Origin: an uncultured Bacteroidota bacterium
GTDB taxonomy: Bacteria > Bacteroidota > Bacteroidia > Bacteroidales > P3
Assembly (NCBI GenBank): GCA_902766265.1
Contig: CACXCY010000188.1
Location: 1-14,982, forward strand
Direction of reading: 5' to 3'
DNA: 14,982 bases
The notes under the pieces are model-generated. The model searched no databases, was not told the DNA's origin, and saw only the letters and a list, made by a program, of their open reading frames with translations. The number at the start of each line of letters is the position of its first letter. Positions within the stretch are counted from its first letter, which is position 1. Shown here in pieces: positions 1-6,700 of the stretch. A program made the translations under genes and the position numbers.

Positions 1-2
1 CA

Positions 3-68
3 TTTATACGTATAGATTGATAATTTTATACGTATAGATTACTCCAACTATACGTATCGTTTGTTTTC
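3..68. repeat. Three palindromes TATACGTAT(A) at exact 22-bp spacing
   Basis: The core TATACGTAT occurs at 5-13, 27-35 and 49-57, so the copies are exactly 22 bp apart. The first two share 16 bases (TTTATACGTATAGATT at 3-18 and 25-40), and each is followed by six unrelated bases. The third copy is more diverged at its edges. The core is a 10-bp perfect palindrome in the first two copies. Two helical turns of spacing would place all three on one face of the DNA, as expected for cooperative operators. The array lies beyond the terminator of hydG and reaches the window edge, so it may continue and may belong to a gene to the left. What is seen is the repeat; a regulatory role is inferred. Confidence 0.75.
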
Positions 69-137
69 GGAGGTGCACCAAGACTATCTCGGGAACAAAA
101 GCACCTCTTTTCCACAACCTTATACACGAGCAAAGCA

Positions 138-164
138 AAGGCGGGGCCTGTATGGTCCCGCCTT
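138..164 (-). terminator. Probable terminator of the hyd operon
   Basis: AAGGCGGGGCC (138-148) pairs with GGTCCCGCCTT (154-164) over 11 bp with one G-T wobble and a 5-base loop. Read on the minus strand it lies about 50 bases past the hydG stop and is followed by a T-rich but interrupted stretch. A second, weaker hairpin (183-203, GATG/CATC and GGGC/GCCC with one bulged base) lies between it and the stop codon. The structure indicates that the leftward transcript ends here, so hydG is probably the last gene of its operon. Confidence 0.6.
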
Positions 165-213
165 CACTACAAAAGGAGCGAGGATGTGGGCAGATGCCCC
201 ATCTAAAATGTGC

Positions 214-1605
214 TTAGAAATAAAGGTCACGCTGGCCTTCGCCTATCTGGCAGAGGTTACCTTCCACCTTCTTTTTGAGTTCCTCTTTCGGGAAGGTGTT
301 GACCAGCTGCTTGAGCAGGGCCAGCCCCTTGGCCTTGGTCTCGGGACTGGCGTAGTCCTCCAGATACTCGCGGAAGGTGAACATGGCGTTGGGCTTGCAG
401 TATTCCTTGATGAGCCCGGGCTTGGCCATGTCCATAAAGTCGGCACCTACACGGCCTTTGCGGTAGCATCCGGTACAGAACGAGGGGATGTAGCCGCCGT
501 CAATCATCATACTAATCACCTGATCGAGACTGCGATGGTCACCCAGGGTAAACTGTGCGCCCGTGCCTTTCTCCTCATAGCCGCCAGGGTTCGTCTCGCT
601 GGCAGCGCTAATTTGGCTAACACCGTATTTCACCAGTTGGTCGCGCATCTCGGGACGCTCACGGGTGGAGATAATGATGCCTGTGTAGGGCATGGCGATG
701 CGTATGATGGCGATAATCTTCATGAAATCCTTGTCACTGACAGGGTTCGGCAGGTTCTCCGGACGGCTAAACGGAGTACCTTCGGCAGGTTCGATGCGGG
801 GGAAGCTGACAGTATGAGGACCGCAACCCCAGTCTTCCTCCAGATGACGGGCATGCTCCATGATGGCCAGGATTTCGAAACGGTAGTCCACCAAGCCAAA
901 CAGCACGCCGAGTCCCACGTCATTGATGCCACCAGCTTGGGCACGGTCCATCACCGTCAGACGGTTCAGGTAATCGCCCTTAGGTGTGTTGGCCGGATGG
1001 AACTTGGCATATTCCACAGGGTCGTAAGTTTCCTGGAAACAGACGTAGGTACCAATCTTCTCAGCATGAAGCTTGGCAAAATCCTCGATGCTCATCGGCG
1101 CCAACTCCACATTGATACGGCGGATGCTGCTGCCCTTCTCATCGCGGGCAGCGTAAGTGCGGCGGATGGCCTCCACCATATAGTCCGTATCGTTGCGAGG
1201 GCTCTCACCACAGATAAGCAACGCGCGCTTGTGTCCCATACGCAACAGCTGCTTGGTCTCTTCCTCAATCTCATCCATGGTGAGCACCTTGCGCTTAAGT
1301 CCCACATTGCCGGTACGGAAACCGCAATAGACACAGTTGTTCACGCAAGCGTTGCCCGTGTAGATGGGGGCAAACAACACCAGGCGTTTGCCATAGATTT
1401 CCTCCTTGCAGTAATGCGCCGTGTCGAGGATTTTCTGAATCTGCGCCTCATCCTCGACGCAAAGCAGTTTAGCCACATCTTCAAGGTTGAGCCCCTTGAG
1501 TTTGCGGGCCTTGTTGAGAATATCATCCACCTGTTGCTCCGTCGGGACGTTGTTCTCCAGCAGTCCATAGAGCTTGTCGCGGTCAATAAAATTTTGGAAT
1601 TTCAT
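214..1605 (-). CDS. hydG: [FeFe]-hydrogenase H-cluster maturase HydG (radical SAM)
   Basis: HydG splits tyrosine to p-cresol, CO and cyanide and builds the Fe(CO)2(CN) unit delivered to the [FeFe]-hydrogenase active site. The 463-residue protein has the family's usual length. The radical-SAM cluster motif CX3CX2C is Cys87, Cys91 and Cys94. The C-terminal motif that separates HydG from the thiamine enzyme ThiH, CX2CX22C, is intact at Cys377, Cys380 and Cys403, and carries the auxiliary cluster where the organometallic product forms. GESPRND near 133-139 and SAASETNPGGY near 333-343 are further family motifs. The ATG start at 1605 gives the normal N-terminus. It follows the TM1266-type gene by 35 bases. 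Neither hydE nor hydF nor a hydrogenase structural gene lies in the window, so they must be elsewhere if the pathway is complete. Identification is secure. Confidence 0.97.
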   Translation of the reverse strand: MKFQNFIDRDKLYGLLENNVPTEQQVDDILNKARKLKGLNLEDVAKLLCVEDEAQIQKILDTAHYCKEEIYGKRLVLFAPIYTGNACVNNCVYCGFRTGNVGLKRKVLTMDEIEEETKQLLRMGHKRALLICGESPRNDTDYMVEAIRRTYAARDEKGSSIRRINVELAPMSIEDFAKLHAEKIGTYVCFQETYDPVEYAKFHPANTPKGDYLNRLTVMDRAQAGGINDVGLGVLFGLVDYRFEILAIMEHARHLEEDWGCGPHTVSFPRIEPAEGTPFSRPENLPNPVSDKDFMKIIAIIRIAMPYTGIIISTRERPEMRDQLVKYGVSQISAASETNPGGYEEKGTGAQFTLGDHRSLDQVISMMIDGGYIPSFCTGCYRKGRVGADFMDMAKPGLIKEYCKPNAMFTFREYLEDYASPETKAKGLALLKQLVNTFPKEELKKKVEGNLCQIGEGQRDLYF

Positions 1606-1640
1606 AGTATTGTCATTTTAGAATTATTATTCATTGAACG

Positions 1641-1889
1641 TCACGCCACCGACGTAACCACCGCCTTGGCCTCAACGCCCTGCAGACGGCCGAGTTTGCC
1701 GCAGATGGAGTTAATCTCATTGACGGAACCCTCCACAATAAGCGATATGACAGCTATGGGACGTTCCGAAAAAGGCACTCCTTGGCGGCATACCACAATG
1801 CTGGAATACTCCGAAATAATAGCGTTGATTTCTTTCGACCGCGCACGATCGACAATGAGCAGTGTTATAGTTCCTATTCGCTTTTCCAT
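1641..1889 (-). CDS. TM1266-type iron-only hydrogenase system putative regulator
   Basis: This 82-residue protein matches the small TM1266 family, which is found beside [FeFe]-hydrogenase maturation genes and is described as a putative regulator with a ferredoxin-like/ACT-like fold. Family features visible here are the opening MEKRIGTITLLIVDR, the central SEYSSIVVCRQGVPF near 27-41, and a second beta-alpha-beta half with ISLIVEGSVNEINSICGKLGRLQGVEAK. There is no DNA-binding helix-turn-helix and no obvious metal motif, so its mechanism is not evident from sequence. It is the first gene of a two-gene operon with hydG, 35 bases upstream of it, and follows a structured leader. The position next to hydG is the strongest support for the assignment. 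Confidence 0.9.
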   Translation of the reverse strand: MEKRIGTITLLIVDRARSKEINAIISEYSSIVVCRQGVPFSERPIAVISLIVEGSVNEINSICGKLGRLQGVEAKAVVTSVA

Positions 1890-1984
1890 CAGTGCTTGAC
1901 TTTTGGGTCAGGTTTTGGAAGCAATATTGCTTCATCTATCTGATTGTAACAACAATCATCCAGTTCCTCTCTTTTGAACTGATG
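1890..1984 (-). promoter_or_regulatory. Structured 5' leader of the TM1266-hydG operon
   Basis: Read on the minus strand, the predicted leader contains four consecutive inverted repeats: CAGTTC/GAACTG (1961-1981), TGATTGT/ACAATCA with a 4-base loop (1941-1958), the perfect 16-base palindrome GAAGCAATATTGCTTC (1918-1933), and a weaker TGAC/GTCA pair (1897-1910). I recognise no known riboswitch. They could form RNA hairpins, act as protein-binding operators, or both. The repeats are seen; the leader limits rest on the promoter call at 1988. Confidence 0.5.
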
Positions 1985-1987
1985 ATG

Positions 1988-2017
1988 CAAAAATACACAA
2001 TTAATTGATATTGCAAA
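1988..2017 (-). promoter_or_regulatory. Predicted leftward promoter for TM1266-hydG
   Basis: On the minus strand, TATTTTTG (1988-1995) fits the Bacteroidota -7 box TAnnTTTG, and TTTG (2014-2017) fits the -33 element with an 18-base spacer, slightly short of the usual 19-21. A second TATTTTTG at 2014-2021 could serve an overlapping start. It predicts transcription from about 1984. Confidence 0.5.
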
Positions 2018-2033
2018 AATAAAAAGGAAAAGT

Positions 2034-2064
2034 TTTGCACAATGGAGAAATTGTTGTAAATTTG
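2034..2064 (+). promoter_or_regulatory. Predicted rightward promoter for the crotonase gene
   Basis: TTTG (2034-2037) and TAAATTTG (2057-2064) are separated by 19 bases, a full match to the Bacteroidota housekeeping promoter form. The ATG follows 22 bases after the -7 box, giving a short leader. It lies back to back with the leftward promoter, so one bound regulator could affect both operons. Confidence 0.7.
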
Positions 2065-2086
2065 CAGCGTTAATCCAGAACACACC

Positions 2087-2863
2087 ATGAACTATAATTA
2101 TCTGAAAACTGAATACAAAGATGGCATAGGGCTGTTGACAATCTCCGCCCCCAAGAGTTTGAACGCCCTCAACTCGACTATACTGGGCGAGATAAGCGAT
2201 TATGTGGACCACCTGCCCCTGCATATACGCTGCCTCATCATTACAGGCGACGGTGAGAAATCGTTTGTTGCAGGAGCCGACATATCCGAGATGGCCGGCC
2301 TTGACGCCGCACAGGGTGAGGCCTTTGGTAAAAGAGGTGCCGACGTGTTCCGCAAGATTGAAACCCTTCCCATACCTGTCATTGCTGCCGTCAATGGTTT
2401 TGCCTTGGGTGGCGGTTGCGAGCTGGCTATGGCCTGCGACATTCGCATATGCAGCGACAACGCACGTTTTGGTCAGCCCGAAGTGGGTCTGGGCATCATT
2501 CCTGGATTTAGCGGAACATACCGCCTCGCTAAACTTGTGGGCATGGGGATGGCCAAGCAGCTTATCTACACCGGGCGTGCCATAAAAGCCGACGAAGCCC
2601 TGCGCATCGGTCTTGTCAATGTTGTTTACCCGCAAGCCGACCTGATATCTCGCGCCATGGAGATGGCCGAAAGCATTTGTGCCAATGCTCCAATCGCCGT
2701 GGCATACGCCAAGCAGTGTATCAACGAGGAATACGACCTTTCTGCTGATGATGCCATTGCATACGAGAACAAGCTTTTTGGCAAATGTTTCGCCACTTGC
2801 GACCAAAAGGCAGGCATGAAGGCCTTCCTCGAAAAAGGCAAAGCCGTATTCGAAGGCAAATAA
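2087..2863 (+). CDS. crt: Enoyl-CoA hydratase / crotonase (3-hydroxybutyryl-CoA dehydratase)
   Basis: A 258-residue crotonase-fold enzyme that reversibly hydrates crotonyl-CoA (or another short enoyl-CoA) to the 3-hydroxyacyl-CoA in the cytosol. The oxyanion-hole segment AGADISE is at about 62-68 and GFALGGGCELAMACD at about 104-118. The two catalytic glutamates expected for a true hydratase are Glu112 (in CELA) and Glu132 (in PEVGLGIIPG), so this is unlikely to be an isomerase or decarboxylase branch member. Length and motifs resemble clostridial Crt. The ATG at 2087 follows a good promoter. The next gene, 66 bases downstream, is the dehydrogenase acting on its product, which favours the short-chain crotonyl/3-hydroxybutyryl step. 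Exact substrate is inferred from this pairing. Confidence 0.9.
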   Translation: MNYNYLKTEYKDGIGLLTISAPKSLNALNSTILGEISDYVDHLPLHIRCLIITGDGEKSFVAGADISEMAGLDAAQGEAFGKRGADVFRKIETLPIPVIAAVNGFALGGGCELAMACDIRICSDNARFGQPEVGLGIIPGFSGTYRLAKLVGMGMAKQLIYTGRAIKADEALRIGLVNVVYPQADLISRAMEMAESICANAPIAVAYAKQCINEEYDLSADDAIAYENKLFGKCFATCDQKAGMKAFLEKGKAVFEGK

Positions 2864-2929
2864 TCCTTGCTGCCATATAAATTAAATGAACAATATAAAT
2901 TATATAATAACTCTAAAAACTCAAAAGAA

Positions 2930-3766
2930 ATGAAAATTTGTGTTATTGGAACCGGTACGATGGCCAAAGGTATTGTGAAGGCCTTCGCTGCCAAGATGCC
3001 CGTCACAATGAAAAGCCGCACCCAGGCCAGTATTGACAAGGCCATGGGCTCTATCAGCAAGGGTTATGCCAAGTTGGTGGAGAAAGGCAAAATGACTCAG
3101 GATGTCGCTGACGCTTTGATGAAGAACATCAGCACCACCACCGACTACAGCACCTTTGCCGATGCCGACCTGGTCATTGAGGCCGCAGTGGAAGATATGC
3201 AGCTGAAGAAGGAGGTGTTCGCAGAACTGGACAAAATATGCAAGCCAGAAACCATCTTCGCCACCAACTCCTCGTCGCTGAGCATCACCGAAATCGCTGC
3301 TTGCACCTCACGCCCAGCACAATTCATCGGCATGCACTTCTTCAACCCCGCCGACCGTATGGCCCTCATTGAGGTAATCCGTGGACAGATGACCAGCGAC
3401 GCTGTATGCAAATACATCATGGATTTGGGAACATCCATCGGCAAACAGCCCGTTGAGGTGAAAGAGGCCCCAGGATTTGTCGTCAACCGCATCCTCATCC
3501 CCATGATTAACGAAGCTGTGGGCATCCTCGCCGATGGTATTGCCACCGCTGAAGACATTGATAAATGTATGAAACTAGGTGCCAACCATCCTATGGGTCC
3601 TCTGGAATTAGCCGACCTCATTGGCAACGATGTCAATCTTGCCATCATGGAGGTTCTATACAAAGAATTTGGCGATCCTAAATACCGTCCTCACCCACTG
3701 TTGCGTAAAATGGTACGTGCCGGCCTGCTGGGACGCAAAAGCGGCGAAGGTTTCTACAAATACTAA
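2930..3766 (+). CDS. hbd: 3-hydroxybutyryl-CoA dehydrogenase
   Basis: A 278-residue enzyme interconverting acetoacetyl-CoA and 3-hydroxybutyryl-CoA with a nicotinamide cofactor. The N-terminus has the Rossmann loop GTGTMA (7-12). Catalytic-site motifs are TNSSSLSITE (112-121), GMHFFNPA with His136, EVIRG with Glu148, and GFVVNRILIPMINE with Asn186; the C-terminus ends GRKSGEGFYKY. I chose the ATG at 2930 because the Rossmann strand starts directly there (MKICVIG). An in-frame TTG at 2867 would add 21 unrelated residues from the A-rich spacer. Oddity: where classical NAD enzymes have an acidic residue after the second strand (as in VVLRD), this one reads VTMKSRT, suggesting NADP(H) preference. 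No thiolase or acyl-CoA dehydrogenase gene accompanies the pair. The two-gene operon ends in a strong terminator. Confidence 0.93.
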   Translation: MKICVIGTGTMAKGIVKAFAAKMPVTMKSRTQASIDKAMGSISKGYAKLVEKGKMTQDVADALMKNISTTTDYSTFADADLVIEAAVEDMQLKKEVFAELDKICKPETIFATNSSSLSITEIAACTSRPAQFIGMHFFNPADRMALIEVIRGQMTSDAVCKYIMDLGTSIGKQPVEVKEAPGFVVNRILIPMINEAVGILADGIATAEDIDKCMKLGANHPMGPLELADLIGNDVNLAIMEVLYKEFGDPKYRPHPLLRKMVRAGLLGRKSGEGFYKY

Positions 3767-3789
3767 ACCTTGGTATTATGCGTAAAGAG

Positions 3790-3826
3790 GTAGCAAGCGA
3801 CCCATCAGCCGCTTGCTACTTTTTTT
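3790..3826 (+). terminator. Strong intrinsic terminator after hbd
   Basis: A perfect 10-bp stem, GTAGCAAGCG (3790-3799) with CGCTTGCTAC (3810-3819), is followed at once by seven T residues (3820-3826). It is 23 bases past the hbd stop and separates the crotonase operon from the peptidase gene. Confidence 0.9.
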
Positions 3827-3923
3827 CTAAATACGAAAGAATTTTTCCGGCATCATTCCGACGTTCCCAGATCCATAAAGCAACCGGCAACAACAATCAA
3901 ATCAACATAAAACGCAACACACC

Positions 3924-5528
3924 ATGAAACGAACATTGATTGTCTCAGCACTGATTATGCTGATAGCGACACCAGTAGTTAAAGCACAAACAATGGACTT
4001 CTCGCCACGACAAGAACGGCTGAAGCAACATATATACTTCTTAGCCAGCGATTCGCTTCGTGGACGCGAAGGCGGCTCCGCTGACGCATTAAAAGCCGCC
4101 AACTACATTGTCGAACAGTATACAAACATAGGTTTGTCACCTCTCTATGACACATGGATGGTGCCATTTACGGCATCGTCCGACATAAAAGCATTGGGAA
4201 ACACAATGGACCAGGCCTACGGAATTTTATATTCCAACCGCAAATTCCGTAACATTGTGGCCGTCATCGAAGGTAGCGACCCTGTGATGAAACACGAATT
4301 TATCATCATTGGCGCCCATTACGACCACCTCGGTGTGAAAGGCGACAAAGTGTATAACGGCGCCGACGACAACGCTTCGGGCACCGCTGCCGTAATAGAA
4401 ATAGCACGTATACTGGTGGAACGGAAAGCCGAACTTAAGCGCAGTGTCATTGTTTGTGCATTCGACGGCGAGGAACTGGGATTATTAGGTTCCACTGCAT
4501 TGGCCAGAAAATTAACCGACGCAAAAGATGCAGACAACCTAACCTGCGAAATTCTGGGCTACAAAGGCGACACCACCCTTGACGTCCAAGCCACCAAACG
4601 TTTCAAGATGATGATGAGTATTGACATGGTGGGGTGGCTCAAAGAGGGTAAAGCTCTGACGCTAGAAGGCACGGGCACCCTGGACGGATGCAAAAAGACT
4701 GCACTTGCTTTGGGAGAGCAATGGAATGTGCCTATCCGCTGCAAGAAATTTGAGACATCCATGCTCACTGCTACCGACACCGAGCCATTCGCCAAGAGGG
4801 GCATACCCACACTTGCCATCACTACAGGCCTCAAATCACCATACCACAAACCCGAAGACGATGCAGAACTCATCGACTATGAGGGACTGGAGCGTATTGT
4901 GCAGTACTTATCCGAATTAACCATCGCCATGGCTTCAAGCTCCGATATGAACCCGTCCGGGCAATTGGCTGCAAAGCATGAAGCACGGATGCCTTTCTTT
5001 GAACTGGGCCTTACAGCAGGATACAACCGCAATGCGCTGCACTACACTGAAGCTGCTTTCAACACACGCCGTCTCTATGGCTACGAAGGCGGCTTGAATG
5101 CTCGTCTCAACATGGGCTATATCGCCTTGCAAGTTGAGGGCTTATACTCCCATGCACGCTCGCTTTATCCCGATTCAGCCAACATTTATGGAAGCTCGCT
5201 TAAGTGTAGCCAAGATGCCATCACCGTGCCCGTATCACTAATACTGCAAATTCCCAAAAGCAGAATGAACTGTTTTGTGGGGTGCGGCGTATATTACAGT
5301 TGGCTGATGGGTGCGAAAACAGACAAAAAGGATTACACTCTCCCCCTCTGTGATGAACACCCGTGGGGTATCCAATGGTCGTGGGGAATGCGATTGAACC
5401 ACTGGAACCTAGCTGCATCGTACTATTTCCAGATGAACAACCTGTTTTCGGAAGAGGCCAACGCTCTGCCTGTGCCACTCGTGCGGAACCGCAAGGCAAA
5501 TGTAACGCTGACTTATTATTTCTGGTAG
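3924..5528 (+). CDS. Exported M28 zinc aminopeptidase with C-terminal beta-barrel domain
   Basis: The 534-residue protein begins with a signal peptide (MKRTLIVSALIMLIATPVVKA, cleavage expected after Ala21). Residues about 25-335 are an M28-family di-zinc peptidase. The expected ligands are visible: His132 in GAHYDHLG, Asp148 in GADDNASG, catalytic Glu183 and ligand Glu184 in FDGEELGLLGS, Asp234 in SIDMVGW and His308 in PYHKPEDD. Residues about 355-534 are different. They alternate hydrophobic and polar residues, are rich in Tyr, Trp and Gly, and end in NVTLTYYFW, as outer-membrane barrel proteins do. The likely picture is an aminopeptidase tethered to the outer membrane by its own barrel; which side the enzyme faces is not evident. 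No promoter was recognised in 3827-3923. The peptidase call is firm; the barrel is inferred from composition and the terminal aromatic residue. Confidence 0.9.
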   Translation: MKRTLIVSALIMLIATPVVKAQTMDFSPRQERLKQHIYFLASDSLRGREGGSADALKAANYIVEQYTNIGLSPLYDTWMVPFTASSDIKALGNTMDQAYGILYSNRKFRNIVAVIEGSDPVMKHEFIIIGAHYDHLGVKGDKVYNGADDNASGTAAVIEIARILVERKAELKRSVIVCAFDGEELGLLGSTALARKLTDAKDADNLTCEILGYKGDTTLDVQATKRFKMMMSIDMVGWLKEGKALTLEGTGTLDGCKKTALALGEQWNVPIRCKKFETSMLTATDTEPFAKRGIPTLAITTGLKSPYHKPEDDAELIDYEGLERIVQYLSELTIAMASSSDMNPSGQLAAKHEARMPFFELGLTAGYNRNALHYTEAAFNTRRLYGYEGGLNARLNMGYIALQVEGLYSHARSLYPDSANIYGSSLKCSQDAITVPVSLILQIPKSRMNCFVGCGVYYSWLMGAKTDKKDYTLPLCDEHPWGIQWSWGMRLNHWNLAASYYFQMNNLFSEEANALPVPLVRNRKANVTLTYYFW

Positions 5529-5560
5529 ACGGCTTGTTTTCTGTAAGACATCTAATTGTT

Positions 5561-6532
5561 TTGGTTCAACGACGACTTCCTATCATCATCCTAACGGCAG
5601 CGTTGTATCTGACGCTGCCGTTTTCTGCGCACCCGCAAGCCCTCCGCATTGCCTTCTGGAACACGGAGAATCTCTTTGTTCCACAGGATGACATCCTGAC
5701 AAACGATGACGAATTCACCCCCGACGGGACAATGCGATGGACCTACAAACGCTATCAAGCGAAGTTGAACGGTCTTTGCAAAACAATCGTTGCGCTTGAC
5801 GCACCATTGATTATCGGGCTTGCAGAGGTGGAGAACAGTCAGGCGATGCACGACCTGTGCCAAGGGACTGCACTGCGTCGGCTGGGCTATAAGTATGTCC
5901 ACCACGACACTCCCGACCTTCGAGGCATTGACAATGCTATGCTCTACGACAGTCGCAACTATCGTCTACTCTCCTCGCGACTGATAAGTATGGACAGCAG
6001 CCATGTGCTGCTGCATAGGCGAAACCATTTGCTAACCATAGGTGTCACCAAGAATGGAGACACCCTAGTGACCATCATCTGTCACTTTCCATCCAAGCAG
6101 GGCGGCAGCGAAGCAGCACGCGCCCGAAACCTTATGGCCAGCCAGCTGCGCGATACGCTAGACGAACTACGACAGTTGCACCCCAAAGCCATCATCGTTG
6201 CTATGGGTGACTTCAACGCCGAGCCACACGAAGAGTCAATGACCAAGTCGTTTGGACTGCCTTGCGACAAGTGGAAAAACCTCATGGCCGACATGCCCGA
6301 GGGCGAAGGCAGCTACAATTACAAGGGCGCTTGGTCTTATTTCGACCAGATAATTGTATCAACCGATGGGCAAACCAAATACGCAGCCCAAGTGTTCCGA
6401 CCCGATTTCCTGCTGACAGACGATGTCAAACACCTCGGCCAGAAGCCCAAACGTACCTACAATGGTTCCCGATACCAAGGCGGTTTGAGCGACCATCTGC
6501 CTGTGTATGTCGACATTTTCACCACACACTGA
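5561..6532 (+). CDS. Exported endonuclease/exonuclease/phosphatase (EEP) family protein
   Basis: A metal-dependent phosphodiester or phosphomonoester hydrolase of the EEP (DNase I-like) fold. Motifs in order: FWNTENLF with Asn34, GLAEVEN with metal-binding Glu89, CHFPSKQGG with His175, MGDFNAEP with Asp217 and Asn219, and LSDHLPVYVDI with Asp311 and His312. The whole catalytic set is present. No ATG exists between the upstream stop and the domain in this frame. TTG at 5561 gives MVQRRLPIIILTAALYL, a proper signal peptide ending near Ala27, and starts 32 bases after the peptidase gene; TTG at 5534 is an alternative. An ATG at 5363 is in frame but lies deep inside the preceding gene. The protein is probably periplasmic and co-transcribed with the peptidase. 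Substrate unknown: nucleic acid, phospholipid head group and inositol phosphate are all handled by this fold. Confidence 0.85.
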   Translation: MVQRRLPIIILTAALYLTLPFSAHPQALRIAFWNTENLFVPQDDILTNDDEFTPDGTMRWTYKRYQAKLNGLCKTIVALDAPLIIGLAEVENSQAMHDLCQGTALRRLGYKYVHHDTPDLRGIDNAMLYDSRNYRLLSSRLISMDSSHVLLHRRNHLLTIGVTKNGDTLVTIICHFPSKQGGSEAARARNLMASQLRDTLDELRQLHPKAIIVAMGDFNAEPHEESMTKSFGLPCDKWKNLMADMPEGEGSYNYKGAWSYFDQIIVSTDGQTKYAAQVFRPDFLLTDDVKHLGQKPKRTYNGSRYQGGLSDHLPVYVDIFTTH

Positions 6533-6633
6533 CAACCATGGCGAGCCGTTACCATGTGGCCAAGATGGGCGGAGCATCCCCCAGAGTGGGCAAAATATTG
6601 GGCACTGCTGGGCGCAGTTAGCTATTTTCTTCG

Positions 6634-6641
6634 TATCTTTG
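6634..6641 (+). promoter_or_regulatory. Candidate -7 promoter box for the MORN lipoprotein operon
   Basis: TATCTTTG matches the Bacteroidota -7 form TAnnTTTG and lies 59 bases before the lipoprotein ATG, within a 168-base gap. No good -33 TTTG is found at the usual distance, so this is a weak call. If real, the lipoprotein, nucleotidyltransferase and miaA genes form their own transcript. Confidence 0.4.
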
Positions 6642-6700
6642 CACCCGCAAAGCTGAGGCAGCCATGCTGCGTACTGACCCGAAATCAACACAATACAGAC

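Noticed and set aside
3..68. Possible CRISPR array at the left edge
   Set aside because: Conserved blocks of 16 bases with six-base spacers are far too short for spacer storage.
70..111. Plus-strand terminator GAGGTGC/GCACCTC followed by TTTT
   Set aside because: The loop is 24 bases and no plus-strand gene is visible upstream within the window, so it cannot be tied to a transcript.
61..1899. 612-codon open frame on the plus strand opposite hydG and the TM1266 gene
   Set aside because: It is antisense to two firmly identified genes, its protein resembles no family I know, and long antisense frames are common opposite GC-rich coding sequence.
1889..2806. 305-codon minus-strand frame across the crotonase gene and the promoter region
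   Set aside because: It runs antisense to a crotonase with all catalytic residues and through both predicted promoters; no family resemblance.
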